Counted from the first letter of the stretch, positions 46,542 to 57,599 are shown. The stretch: 64,000 nucleotides of DNA from Nephrocerus scutellatus (GCA_947095585.1 OX352761.1:134322277-134386276), one strand, 5' to 3'. The notes: generated by a model not told the origin, from the letters alone. Made by a program: numbers and translations.

Positions 46542-47033
46542 AGTTATCACAACCAAATATCCAACCGCAGTAAGATTCGCGCATGGCCTGTGTCAGCGAA
46601 TTTTACATTGTTGCTTGCTTGGTCACAACCAAATATCCAGCCGCAGTTGGATTCGCGCATGGCCTGTGTCAGCGAATTTTGCATTGTTGCTTGCTTGGTT
46701 ATCACAACCAAATACCCAACCGCAGTAAGTTACTGATCAATAAAAATCATCGATCGACAAACCGCTGACGTAGCGTCTGCGACTCTTCCGATAAGCAGCG
46801 ACCACCCAGCGACGTATCGTCACGCACACCTTAGGTTTAAGATATGTTAGGATTTTTAGTTTAGTTCTTTTGGATAACTCAACGGGCACAGTATCGATCG
46901 GCTTGCCAGAATAAAAAGTAATTTTAGTATTATTCAATAAAGTATAAATCTCTTAATTTCAATAAAGTATAAATCTGTTTATTTCAATAAAGGATAAATA
47001 TATTAATTTTAATAAAGGTTAAATTTGTTAATT
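46542..47033 (+). repeat. 5' LTR
   Basis: It starts AGTTATCACAACC and ends TTGTTAATT. The first 190 bases are two and a half tandem copies of a 76-79-bp unit (CCGCAGTAAGATTCGCGCAT, then CAGCGAATTTTACATTG). The end has four AATAAA motifs at 46936, 46961, 46986 and 47011, about 25 bases apart, in a degenerate tandem repeat. Confidence 0.95.
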
Positions 47034-47050
47034 GGCGCCCAACGTGGGGC
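47033..47050 (+). promoter_or_regulatory. tRNA primer-binding site
   Basis: TGGCGCCCAACGTGGGGC begins with the TGG complementary to a tRNA CCA end. Its T overlaps the last base of the LTR. I do not assign the tRNA. Confidence 0.8.
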
Positions 47051-47202
47051 AATTTAAATTTCAAATTAATAAAGTGAATCAAGCAACATCGAGCAACATT
47101 AAGCTACATCAAGCAACATCAGCAGCAAAAGAAAATTAGAAAGATCTTGGAGAAGATTCAACAAAGAAGAAAAAAATACAAGAACACTACATTTTATTCA
47201 AA

Positions 47203-47213
47203 ATGAAATTTAT
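47203..47213 (+). other. Predicted 11-base env leader exon
   Basis: An ATG followed by a consensus GTAAGT donor at 47214. It joins in frame to 49975 and explains the missing ATG of env. Spliced env leaders are known in errantiviruses; this instance is inferred. Confidence 0.65.
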
Positions 47214-47450
47214 GTAAGTTGACCGACTCGTTTTTCTTTTTCCTTTTTTAAAAAAAAAAGATTAAAATAAAAGTAAAAATTCAAAATAAACTGTGCTAAG
47301 AGCAGTTGATTGTGTAAAAATTTTAAAAGTGAGCAGAGTGATAGACGAGGTTCTTCTCTTATTTTTTTTGTTTGCCTTAAAAGTAAATTAAATTTGCTTA
47401 AATAAATAAATTAATAAATAGCTGTGCTAAGTGGTTGTTTTTTAAAGTTT

Positions 47451-48833
47451 ATGAATGATCAAATTAACCCGTCCCTAGACGATTTGATAAGCTGCCTTGA
47501 GAGTATTTCTTTGTCAGAACAGCCAGAGAATATTAGCAAAATGAACGAAGCACAGCTTACGCAAGTTATAAATGCTTCAGTGTCTGCTGCCCTTTCGATG
47601 CAGAGGCAGGAATTTGAAAATAAATTAAAGGTATTACAGGACCAAATTGTCAGTGCCTCCGAAGGGCCGGTAGTAGCTAGGTATGAGAGGGTTAAGATTA
47701 TTCCGGGAATAGTTTGCGAAGAATCCCTTGACGTTGTGAAAACTCTGCCAGAATTTTCGGGTCAGCTTGAGTCTTATGTATCGTGGCGCGAAGCCGCACA
47801 TAATGCCTACGAGCTATTTAAAAACCACGATGGCAGCTCAAAGCACTATCAAGCGGTCACAATTATTAGAAATAAAGTTCGAGGTGCCGCTGACGCCCTC
47901 CTCTCTTCTTTTAGCACCACATTAAATTTTGAGGCTATCATAGCCCGACTCGATTTTACGTTTTCTGATAAGCGGCCCATTTATTTGGTGGAGCAAGAAC
48001 TATCGACGTTAAGACAGGGTTCTTCCAGCATGCTGGAGTTCTACGACGAAGTGGAAAAAAAATTATCTTCGCTTGCGAACAAGACGAAAATGTCCTATGA
48101 GGTAAACATTGCAAATGCAATCAATGAAAAATATAGGGCCGATGCCCTAAGAGTTTTTATTTCTGGGCTCAAGAAGCCATTATGTGACATACTTTTTGCA
48201 TCTCAACCAAATGATTTACCATCCGCATTAGCACTGGCACAAGAAGTGGATGCGAATCATGAACGTTATATGTTCGCTGCTAGCTTTGCGAACAGGGCGG
48301 CCGATGCCGCAAGAAAACCCAATTATAGTCAACGGAACAACAACAGGGTTAACTCTGGTAGTCACAACAACAACAACAGAGACAACTCTGATAACTATAA
48401 GAGCTATAAAAACCCCCATTACATTAGGCAGTATCAACCTAGCAGCGGAAATGGTCACCTCCGACAAGATAGGGGCAGTGAAAGTTTCCGTCAGGGGAAC
48501 TTTAGCGGTCAGAACCGCCAAGGTTTCAACCTGGAGGTGCAATCACGTCCAGAACCAATGGACATAGATCCTACTTCGTCTCGCTGGAAACAATCCACAA
48601 ATTTCACGAATCCTAGAAATGGCCAATTTCAAAAACGTCAGGCGTCTTCAGACCGCCGAACCGGACAAAAATTTCAAAGGGTGAATCATTTGGGCCAGCC
48701 AGAGCCCGAGCATCAACAGAAATCAGAATTGTCATATGAGGATTTGGCTGAATCAGCAGTTGAAGAACAGGAAGTAGAAGAGATTAATTTTTTAGGGGAA
48801 GGTCCCTCCTGCCCTGGATCTCAAAAACACTAG
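47451..48833 (+). CDS. gag: Errantivirus Gag
   Basis: The ATG at 47451 gives about 460 residues; the frame stays open upstream to 47424 but only with GTG. The protein has an N-terminal helical region, a capsid-like core (VKTLPEFSGQLESYVSWREA, then AADALLSSF and VEQELSTLRQGSSSMLEFYD). An Asn/Arg/Gln-rich C-terminus acts as the nucleic-acid-binding part, without CCHC zinc knuckles as is usual for errantivirus Gag. It overlaps the pol frame through a -1 frameshift site at 48788-48794 and stops at 48833. It looks intact and would assemble particles. Confidence 0.88.
   Translation: MNDQINPSLDDLISCLESISLSEQPENISKMNEAQLTQVINASVSAALSMQRQEFENKLKVLQDQIVSASEGPVVARYERVKIIPGIVCEESLDVVKTLPEFSGQLESYVSWREAAHNAYELFKNHDGSSKHYQAVTIIRNKVRGAADALLSSFSTTLNFEAIIARLDFTFSDKRPIYLVEQELSTLRQGSSSMLEFYDEVEKKLSSLANKTKMSYEVNIANAINEKYRADALRVFISGLKKPLCDILFASQPNDLPSALALAQEVDANHERYMFAASFANRAADAARKPNYSQRNNNRVNSGSHNNNNRDNSDNYKSYKNPHYIRQYQPSSGNGHLRQDRGSESFRQGNFSGQNRQGFNLEVQSRPEPMDIDPTSSRWKQSTNFTNPRNGQFQKRQASSDRRTGQKFQRVNHLGQPEPEHQQKSELSYEDLAESAVEEQEVEEINFLGEGPSCPGSQKH
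48788..48794 (+). promoter_or_regulatory. -1 ribosomal frameshift slippery site
   Basis: T TTT TTA in the gag frame is a canonical X XXY YYZ heptamer. It lies 39 bases before the gag stop. The -1 frame from here is open through protease and integrase to 49951. A GC-rich stretch (GGGGAAGGTCCCTCCTGCCC) follows and could form the stimulatory stem. Confidence 0.75.
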
Positions 48834-49951
48834 GTGGGCAGGAGATAAAACTTCTTGTTGACACAGGAGCCTCCAAAAGCTATATTAGTCCTCTAGCGGG
48901 TCTAAAAGGGGTCAGTCCTGTCGACAAGAATTTCAAAATAAAATCCATACATGGAGTTACTATTATTACAAAAAAGTGTAAAGTACATCTTTTAGGGGTA
49001 GTATCTGAATTTTTCATTTTACCAGATCTCACTATCTTTGACGGTATTGTGGGACTTGACCTACATAATAGGGCTCATCGCGCTGCCCAAGAGAACGTGA
49101 AGCAAATATTGAATGATTATTTCTTCCCGAGAATGGAGAAAAAGGCTAAAGAAGCCACACTGAATTGCAGAGTTTGCGTGAGGGCCAAATATGACAGGCA
49201 CCCGGTAAAACACCCTATTGAAAAAACACCCATACCAACATTTCTGGGGGAAATCCTCCATATTGATATCTTCTCAACTAATACAACATACTTTCTGACT
49301 TGCATTGACAAGCTATCAAAATTCGCTGTAGTACAACCAATACATTCTCGCACTATAATTGACATAAAACCATGCATTCTGCAGTTAGTCAACCTGTTCC
49401 CCGGTACGAAAACTATCTTCTGCGATAACGAGAAATCGCTAAATTCAAATACCATTAGGTCTTGTCTTAGAGATAATTTCAACATTGAAATCGCTAATGC
49501 TCCGCCTTTACACAGTACGTCAAATGGACAGGTGGAAAGATTTCATAGCACCATGAGCGAAATAGCCAGGTGTTTAAAGTTGCAAAAAGGAATTGATGAC
49601 ACGACTGACCTCATATTACTGGCCACAATCGAATATAATAAAACCGTCCATTCCGTCACTAACAAGAGGCCTTTAGACGTTTTTCACTCATGCCCAGAAA
49701 CTGTTGAGCAAACACATGACAAACTAAGACAGACCCAAAACATCACCCTTAGGAACCACAACAAAGATAGGACTACAAGAATTTTTTCTGTGGGCGAAAG
49801 GGTGCTTATTAAGTCAAACCGTCGTCTGGGAAATAAGCTAACACCTTTGTACACTGAAGGGGTGGTCCAAGAGGACATGGGTTCCACAGTTAGAATAAAT
49901 GGAAGAATAGTTCATAAGGACAATATTCGCCAGGCAAAAGTAGAAAGTTAA
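48794..49951 (+). CDS. pol: Errantivirus Pol remnant: protease fused to integrase, RT and RNase H missing
   Basis: It is expressed only by frameshift from gag, with no ATG near its start. The protease has the Asp motif LLVDTGASKSYI and the flap-side motif FDGIVGLDL. Directly after GLDL comes the integrase zinc-binding domain (HNRAHRAAQENVKQIL, then CRVCVRAKYDRHP). The integrase core follows with DDE residues in LHIDIF, FCDNEKS and NGQVERFHS, and a C-terminal SH3-like part (ILIKSNRRLGNKLTPLYTEG type). The roughly 700 residues of RT and RNase H normally between them are absent and the junction is in frame. It could still give an active integrase but cannot reverse transcribe. Confidence 0.9.
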   Translation, partial: RGRSLLPWISKTLGGQEIKLLVDTGASKSYISPLAGLKGVSPVDKNFKIKSIHGVTIITKKCKVHLLGVVSEFFILPDLTIFDGIVGLDLHNRAHRAAQENVKQILNDYFFPRMEKKAKEATLNCRVCVRAKYDRHPVKHPIEKTPIPTFLGEILHIDIFSTNTTYFLTCIDKLSKFAVVQPIHSRTIIDIKPCILQLVNLFPGTKTIFCDNEKSLNSNTIRSCLRDNFNIEIANAPPLHSTSNGQVERFHSTMSEIARCLKLQKGIDDTTDLILLATIEYNKTVHSVTNKRPLDVFHSCPETVEQTHDKLRQTQNITLRNHNKDRTTRIFSVGERVLIKSNRRLGNKLTPLYTEGVVQEDMGSTVRINGRIVHKDNIRQAKVES

Positions 49952-49974
49952 ATTTTATTTTCCTCCTTTTCTAG

Positions 49975-51457
49975 ATTGTTGATATTCGGGCTGTTCACGG
50001 CTACGCTCCTAATAGATTGTAAAATCATAGACTACACGCATTCGGATTACATACCAATTAAAGATGGCGGCATAGTCATATGGGACTCCTACGGCTACTT
50101 GAGACATACGACCAACTTAACAGCGTACGCAGAAGTAATAGACAAAACCAACTCCGTAATGAAACTGCATCCTGAGAGTCACATGACGAAACTCGTGAAC
50201 GCTGACCTCGCTCAGATTGCTAAACTTCTCCAGACAATAACTGGCCCACCAAGGCACACACGGAGCCTGAACTTCTTGGGATCCGCGCTTAAGGTTATAG
50301 CGGGCACGCCCGACTTTGATGACTTCATGAAAGTTACAATAGAAATGGATAAGCTTAGGGATAACAATAATCAGCAGGCAGTAATAAACTCTCAACTACA
50401 GGAACAGGTTAATGACCTTTCTGACATGGTAAACAGAATTCTCAGGGTGGAAAAGAAAGAACAGGTTGATACCGCTCAGCTCTATGAAATTCTTTTGGTC
50501 AGAAATAGAGCCATCGTTACTGATTTGGATAACGTAATCTTATCAATTGCTTTAGCACAGTTGGGGCTATTAAATCCGATCATTCTGGACGGTATTGAAA
50601 TAGAATCACTAATGAAAAGCGAGTCTCTCAACAATTTAACCGTAGCCGATTTGTTAGTAGTCTCTAAGTTTAAAGTTTATCATGAAAATAATTTAATTCA
50701 CTTTTTAATTAAATATCCTAGACCTAAGATTATTTGTAGTAAGATAACCATTCTCCCAGTAGCACATGACAACAAGATGCTATCTCTACGAGACAACGCC
50801 GTCGCACTCTGCGGAAAGGACGTCTACCCGGTATGCAATTGCTTGGGGACAACTGTGCAATTCTGCGAAAAATCACGCACCACAACTTGTGCGCAACAAC
50901 TGATATCCCGGTCCGTAGCGCAATGCAGAACAACATTTGGGCAGCTAGATCCGATGCAAGAGATCGATGACGGTCTGGTCATCATCAACGACCACACCGC
51001 AACGGTAACGTTAGCTAATGAAACAACTAAACTCGGAAAGGGTACTTACCTGGTTACCTTTTTGGGCGAAGCTAGCGTAAATGAAACAATATTCATGAAC
51101 AGAAATGCACTCCGCATAAGAGCTGCAGAGATCCCTTGGACTACCCAGATAAATATAACGGGACACGATGAAATAATAAGCCTACCCTATCTGCGACACC
51201 ATGCGTTAAAGAACCTTCAGCTTATAAACGACCTTAACAGCGGTTTCAAAACAGGATTGACTGCAACATCATCAATCTTGGCAACGATGACAATCGTCGG
51301 TGTTTTACTGCTCCTATTCATTTTCCTTGTAAAACGAAAGCAGGAAGCTGCAACGGCAAAGGTGGTGGAAGCCATACTCAGAAAAACAACTAGGCCCGAG
51401 GACGTCCCTAACTTAGGAGGGGAGGAGTTATCACAACCAAATATCCAACCGCAGTAA
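49975..51457 (+). CDS. env: Errantivirus envelope protein, main exon
   Basis: A membrane fusion glycoprotein related to baculovirus F proteins (family knowledge). The frame has no ATG at its start. The acceptor CTAG at 49971-49974 pairs in phase with a donor GTAAGT at 47214, just after an ATG at 47203, so an 11-base leader exon (47203-47213) would supply the start codon. The first residues are then hydrophobic, as in a signal peptide. A furin-like site precedes NFLGSALKVIAGTPD, the conserved fusion-peptide area. Several N-glycosylation sites (NLT, NETT) and a C-terminal TM helix (ATMTIVGVLLLLFIFLV) are present. The last codons lie in the 3' LTR. The frame appears intact. Confidence 0.88.
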
Positions 51458-51917
51458 GATTCGCGCATGGCCTGTGTCAGCGAATTTTACATTGTTGCTT
51501 GCTTGGTCACAACCAAATATCCAGCCGCAGTTGGATTCGCGCATGGCCTGTGTCAGCGAATTTTGCATTGTTGCTTGCTTGGTTATCACAACCAAATACC
51601 CAACCGCAGTAAGTTACTGATCAATAAAAATCATCGATCGACAAACCGCTGACGTAGCGTCTGCGACTCTTCCGATAAGCAGCGACCACCCAGCGACGTA
51701 TCGTCACGCACACCTTAGGTTTAAGATATGTTAGGATTTTTAGTTTAGTTCTTTTGGATAACTCAACGGGCACAGTATCGATCGGCTTGCCAGAATAAAA
51801 AGTAATTTTAGTATTATTCAATAAAGTATAAATCTCTTAATTTCAATAAAGTATAAATCTGTTTATTTCAATAAAGGATAAATATATTAATTTTAATAAA
51901 GGTTAAATTTGTTAATT
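51426..51917 (+). repeat. 3' LTR
   Basis: By eye the same 492 bases as the 5' LTR. It is preceded by the polypurine tract AGGAGGGGAGG (51415-51425) and followed by the target duplication TGCA. The env stop codon TAA is at 51455-51457 inside it. Confidence 0.95.
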
Positions 51918-51921
51918 TGCA

Positions 51922-52617
51922 TATAATATATATGAACTGCTTGTATGAAGTTTTTTGTTGTTGAGACTTCCCTCTGGACAGTTTGGAAGACATAAAAAAG
52001 TATCAACATAAATAATTTGATAATGAAATTAAATGCATTTATTATACACCGATTACTTATTACTCTTCCACACCCATATAGATGAAGGAACGCGTTTGAT
52101 TTTTTTTAAACTCAATTAAACAAAATTAAAAAATGTATTCAATTTTTTTGTCAACATTATATTTTAATCAAGCACGTGATAGAAACGAAACTACTTTGGC
52201 GGCCTGTGTGCATATTTTATACAAATACCTAACAAATGGATTATTCAAAACAGAGAGAAAGACATAAAGTATTTATTAGAATTAATATATATAATAATAT
52301 CGGCGCGACAGACCATGCGGTCCAAGGCCTGACTTTCTTGCAACAACCATTTGTGTTGAGCATGCATATTTTTGCACACAAATGGAGGTACCTACAATTT
52401 AATGCCGGATCCGAACGGCGAATTGAGAAGCTTTCAGTGACACAAGTTATTACTCTCGGACGTTTGTCAAACTTTCGCGAGAGGTGGGACACCGTGAAAA
52501 ATACTTTGGTGTTACTGGGATTCGAACCATACTTATTATAAAAACTTATTATAAAAAAAGACCTTGAATACAATCTTAGTAATTAATTAGTTAGAGAAAA
52601 AACTCCTAAAAAACAGT
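51922..52617. other. Intron sequence with a dispersed repeat
   Basis: The part 52290-52520 (CGCGACAGACCATGCGGTCC, AGAAGCTTTCAGTGACA, AGTTATTACTCTCGGACGTT) resembles 60925-61085. Part of its start also resembles 27975-28000. The family is unidentified; no gene. Confidence 0.4.
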
Positions 52618-54700
52618 ATGGCAATACGAGAAAGCCAATTGGGACGGCCTTAACAACTTCCTTGGGAGAATAACCTGGTCGCTATTGTTTCGCGATAGCA
52701 ACGTGGATGCCGCCGCTGATTGGTATGAGAGACTTTATCCCATCCATTAACAAGTCTGTCAAACCAAAGGAGGATATATGGTATGATTCGAGCTATAATG
52801 AGGCTTCCAGGATTAGAGAGGTATGCTTTCGGTTTTACAAAGCAAACCCAACTGAGGAAAACCGACCAAATTTTAAACGTGCCAGAAATGATTGCAATGC
52901 CCACCTTCGGCGAGTAAAATTCGCCCACGACCAAGAATTGAATCAAAAAATACTACAATGTCCCAAAGGTAGTAAAAAAATTCAGCCTCGTCATCGATTC
53001 CAACGCTCATTTATAATGACATTCCATTTGTCAGCTCTATAGACAAGGCCGATCGGTTTTCTGCACATTTCGCAGCTAGCTCCACGCTTCCAGATAGTTC
53101 ATTACCACCTCCTGCACCTCAGAGTATTGAACACTCTATGGGGCAGATATTCATTCGTACTCGTGCAATTGCTAGAGTTTTAAACGATCGCAACACTCAC
53201 AAATCCGCTGGGCCAGATGGTATTTCCCTAATAGTTCTGAAGAGGTGTTCTTCCAAGCTGGCATTCCATTGCGTAAGCTTTTCCATCTGTCCTATTCTTC
53301 TGGACTCTTCCCGAGAAGTTGGAAAACAGCGTTTGTCCAGCCCATACCAAAAAAAGGCGAGCCGTCGTCTCCTTCTTCATACCGACCCATAGCACTTACA
53401 TCCATTCTTTCCAAGCTCATGGAAACTCTGATCAATTTTCAGCTTAAGAAATATCTTAAAACCAACCAAATCCTTATTGACCGGAAGTATGGATTTCGTG
53501 GGCAACGTTCTACTGGAAATGTAACAGTGGAACCGGTCTTTGCATCAATTTGGAGAAAGCAAAGCTGTTGCACGCGATATTTCTAAGGCATTCGATAGAG
53601 TTTGGCATCAAGCTCTTTTGTTTAAAATGCGTGCTTATGAAGTCGATGAAAAACTGCTTAACTGGATTAAAAGCTATCTTTTGGGCCGCTCAATTCAAGT
53701 TGTATTGGACGGTTTCAAGTTCTTTACTTAAATTACTTAAATGCTAGCGTTCCCCAGGGCTCTGTTTTGTCCCCGAGACTCTTCCTCATTTTTATTAATA
53801 TCTCTTATCTGAGACTTCTAATCCAATTCACTCTTTCGCTTACGATAGCACTCTCAGCTTCTCGTATACGTCCCTCCACTTCTCATATGGAACTCAAACA
53901 ACTTCGTATGTTGAGCACGGTAAATTCTTACCTAGACAGCATAATACAATGGGAAGAAAACAATCGAGTAGAATTTAACGCTTCCAAAACCCAATGCTGT
54001 CTCCTGTCGTCTAAGCGAATCCTAAATCTCACGCCATTATCCATTAATGGCACTTGCATCGAGGAAACTGAAAATCTCGCAATTCTCGGTATGTGCGTTA
54101 ACGACAAGCTTCGTTGGAATGACAACATATTTACCGTCGTCAAAAATGCTGCGAAATGTTTAGAATTTCTAGCCCGGTGCAAGAAATATTTCACTCCATC
54201 TGATCTGGCTACTATATACATACAATATATATCTGGGTCTGGTGCGCCTAAAACTACTTTGCATCAGCTAGATAGAATACAAAACCGCGCGATAAAACTT
54301 ATCGGTGACGCAAATATAGCGAAATCAATAGATTCGCTTTAACACCGCAGGAACGTTTCCTGCTTGTCACTGTTATATCGATTCTTCTACCAGTGGGGCT
54401 CAAGAGAAATAGCCTGCATAGGCTGCATGCCACCTCTCCTTGAATTCAACCGCAATACTCGTGGCGCTCTAAATGCTCATCAGTTTACCCTCAAGTTCAT
54501 CTTCGGACGTACAGGTAAGTTCAGGGATTCGTTCCTCAGACGTACGACACGTATGTGGAACGCTCAAGCTCTGCCTTCCTACGTCACTATGATCCACAGG
54601 CATTCAAAGCATAAGCTCATAGATATCTCCTCTTTTCTCCTCCTTTTCCTTAACGCCCACGCTGTGCCAAGCATATAGCCGACATCAAAATATTTTTCAT
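52618..54700 (+). mobile_element. 5'-truncated non-LTR retrotransposon (LINE), inactive
   Basis: The longest copy of the family in this window. In order it has a pre-RT part (NWDGLNNFLG, FKRARNDCNAHLRRVK, CPKGSKK) and RT blocks AGPDGISLIVLK, FVQPIPKKGEPSSPSSYRP and IALTSILSKLMETLI. Then come the DISKAFDRVWHQALLFKM block, ASVPQGSVLSP and a frame-shifted FADD region near 53850. The thumb follows (NRVEFNASKTQCCLLSSKR, LGMCVNDKLRWNDNI), then RIQNRAIKLIGD, a C-terminal SFLRRTTRMWNAQALP and an AT-rich tail. At least three frameshifts or stops are present. The endonuclease and ORF1 are missing. It resembles CR1/Jockey-superfamily elements; the clade is not certain. Confidence 0.88.
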
Positions 54701-54704
54701 CTAA

Positions 54705-57110
54705 TAAAATAATAAAATATAAAATTAGTTGGCGTTTTTATTAAAGCTGTGTAATTAAATCAAATAAATTTAATTTCGTTTGATCGAATAAGTATTACAT
54801 TAAACTAAATAATCTACAATACTACAAATCATTCTAAAATCTTAAAGTCGCTCAATAATCATCCTATAATCATTTATTAAAGTTATTTTCAAAAAATAAG
54901 AACTGAACTATAATCCTTAGTTAATCATTCCTACATCCTTCTAATATCCTAAATTTGTATTATAGATTATAGGATCTTTCTATAATCAATCAATAATTCC
55001 AAAAATTATTCTATAACTATCCTATATTTAAATATTCTTAGCAAAACGTCATCCCAAAATGGGATGAGGAGAACCGTTGCACCGGAGCAACACGTTACCG
55101 TCCTGAAAATTTACTCTAAGCACGTTCACTTTAAAAATAGGGTTCTCAATAAATCCCTTAACAACACTTAAAAAATAACAAAGTTCGACTTTGTTCTGTA
55201 TTTTTTTTGTTGATGTTTTTAAAGTTAATTTAAACAAATCTGCTTATTTTCTTGTTGTTTTTGTTTTTATACTGAGCTTCCTGTGTTGCCTGCAATTCCT
55301 GTTATTATTGTTTCATATTATTCAATGTTAGAGTATGTACGCTCTTATAGTACGTATAAAGTATGGGTCAATACGGTGGTGGTGTGACTATACCATATGC
55401 ATTAATATGCTATCACTAACCATGGCGAACATTAATGATAATGGTTTCTCATTCACAATTACCACCTCTTTCATGTTCCAGAACGGAGCATCTATACGCA
55501 AATACATGGCACACCATGGGAAGCAAATTATGGCGCTCAACTCTCACTTTAAAATCACCCATGACTATAAGTAAATTTAAAAAAAAGCTGTTAGGCTACA
55601 AAAAAGTAAATAAACTACACACATAGAACCTAGAATAACAACTTGTCGTTCGCTACACGTACAAGTACTACTCTTCCCTATCATCCGTGATGCTCCATGC
55701 ATCATTAATGTTGTCTGATATACATTAAGCAGATAATTTAATTCTGTATTGACATCAATGCCGCAAGCGAACTCAACAAATTTATTTTCTGTTCCTTCGG
55801 CTATCAACTTTCCTGGTCGCGAATGGCCTAACAAACTGCGGTAACATACCATGCGGCTTGCTTGCTGAGGAGGCAAGCAATTCTAGCGAGATGAGATAGA
55901 GAGAGCGTATATAACTTTCAATTACTTAACCGCAAAGTTCATAGCATATGTCACACACACATATTATATTCACGATTGTAATTTTTTAAAACTCTACACC
56001 CGCATCTACGAGTACTTATATGTATAGTATGGATGAACTTGCACGGAATAAGGTAGAATAGTATATTTAATTCATTTTTATTTCAAATATTTTATAGGGT
56101 AGACGGTAGATTATTGTAATTTGAGATAAGTCAGTGCAATACTCTTCTAAGATTGCACTTTCTTTTTTCGCGTTTGTTTTATTTTTCTAAAACAATTACA
56201 TCTATTCATTTAAAAATTAACTTTTTACCTACGTTTGGCAAAAATGGCTATAAGAGAATATGACGATGGACTGACTAATTCTACAACTTTTAGATCTAAT
56301 GCAATGCATTTGCAATCATGTAAATATTAGATCTGGCGCGGATTGTTGCATGCTCTATCTAAAGCAAGTGTGCGTGTTTGGATTATGTACGAAGAAATCT
56401 GAAATCAACAATTCGCGCAACAGCTGAAATTTTGGGTTTAGTGTGGCCATTGCATAAGAGTTATTCCTCGCCACATAGTTCGAATGAGCAAAAATAAAAA
56501 AAAAACCAAACCATAAAAATTAAAAAATTGTATGTAAATTCTCTAATTGGAGATACATGTCTGCAAAGTTTTAATAAATTCGGGTTAATTTTAAAGAAAT
56601 TTATATTAAAGCCCCTCGACCATCACACTTTCAATCATCACTTTTATAGAAAGTATTGTCACTTGTTGTATTGTGTACTTGTTAAAAATTTTGAATAAAA
56701 TCGGGTTTAAGGAATTCGATGAAAAATTGATCACAAGACGCGAAGTTAGATTCGGAAGTTCAATAAAATAGTTTAATTTCTATATAAGTACTTCTCACGT
56801 TATATTTCCTAACATGCCAAGATTGACTCTGCGAAGTTTCTCTTTGCTTAAGGCAAAGTAGAGCAATTTAAAAAAAATTCGAAAAAATCTCACATTTTTA
56901 TCATGATTTAATGATGTACCCTTAAGAAATTGGCACCATTATATTGTTAAGCGCATCGTGGCATTACGACAAGAAAAGGAGGAGATGTCTATGTCCATGC
57001 GTCTTTCATGGATGCAGACCAGAGAATACAGATGCGGAAACATTGAGCTAAGCAATTTATTCTAAATTACTTTTATGCGAATAAATGAATTAGTGTAGTG
57101 GTCGGTACGT
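54705..57110. other. AT-rich intron sequence
   Basis: No gene recognised. A minus-strand frame at 55876-55577 follows a TATATA-containing stretch at about 55907 but lacks an ATG at its start and any domain. The part 56510-56740 carries a short degenerate copy of the minisatellite repeat (TTGGAGATACATG, AAATTCGGGTTAATTTTAAA, ACGCGAAGTTAGATTC). Confidence 0.4.
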
Positions 57111-57330
57111 CCGAGGAAAGGTAGACCCGTGGGTTCGAGCTTAGACACGGATTGCGGGGGATGAAGGATGGACGGGATGCATCTGACTATTTGTTTTGAA
57201 CACCGCTTGTGGAAAAGCGATAAAACAGTGACAAGTAGGAAACATGTTCAAGCGAGTCAATTGTTTTCACAATATTTTTGTCACTAATTTTTTCGCGCGA
57301 TTTTAAAAAAAAATACTCCAAAGAATATTT
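57095..57330 (-). mobile_element. LINE 3' fragment, same family as 16280-17020
   Basis: On the minus strand 57300-57190 gives DKNIVKTIDSLEHVSYLSLF and STSGVQNK, matching the fragment at 16800-16910. The adjoining segment 57095-57165 has a B-box-like GTGGGTTCGAGC. Confidence 0.6.
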
Positions 57331-57599
57331 ATGAAGATATGAAGGCAACATTAAAGAAATGCTCCATCTAAAAAACCCCGTTAAAAAGTGGTAGCCGAAA
57401 TCAAACGTGACGAGAGAGCGATGAAGACGATCCAAGTAAAAAAAATGAGAAGAAAGATCTCGTACCTGCGTACCGAAATTCATCACATTACCTCTGAACC
57501 AGGTAGCAATCAGAAGAATGGAGAAGATCACGAACGCAGAAAAAGGTAAGGCTAAACTATCAGTGGATAATGGCATCAGTGTTTTGAGACACGAAGAGA

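Larger units (their letters stand above)
46542..51917 (+). mobile_element. Errantivirus-type LTR retrotransposon (insect endogenous retrovirus), RT-deleted
   Basis: A complete insertion of 5,376 bp in the same direction as the host collagen gene. Two 492-bp LTRs (46542-47033, 51426-51917) look identical by eye. They are flanked by a 4-bp TGCA target duplication at 46538-46541 and 51918-51921. It has a primer-binding site at 47033-47050, a polypurine tract at 51415-51425, gag, protease, integrase and env. The region that should encode reverse transcriptase and RNase H between protease and integrase is absent without breaking the frame, so the element is about 2 kb shorter than usual errantiviruses. 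Matching LTRs imply recent insertion, so RT was probably supplied by a full-length relative. Confidence 0.93.

Noticed and set aside
55577..55876. 99-codon minus-strand ORF behind a TATATA stretch
   Set aside because: It has no ATG at its start, no recognisable domain, and lies deep inside the collagen intron.
57090..57150. tRNA gene
   Set aside because: Only B-box-like sequence (GTGGGTTCGAGC) is present at a LINE 3' end; no cloverleaf can be drawn.
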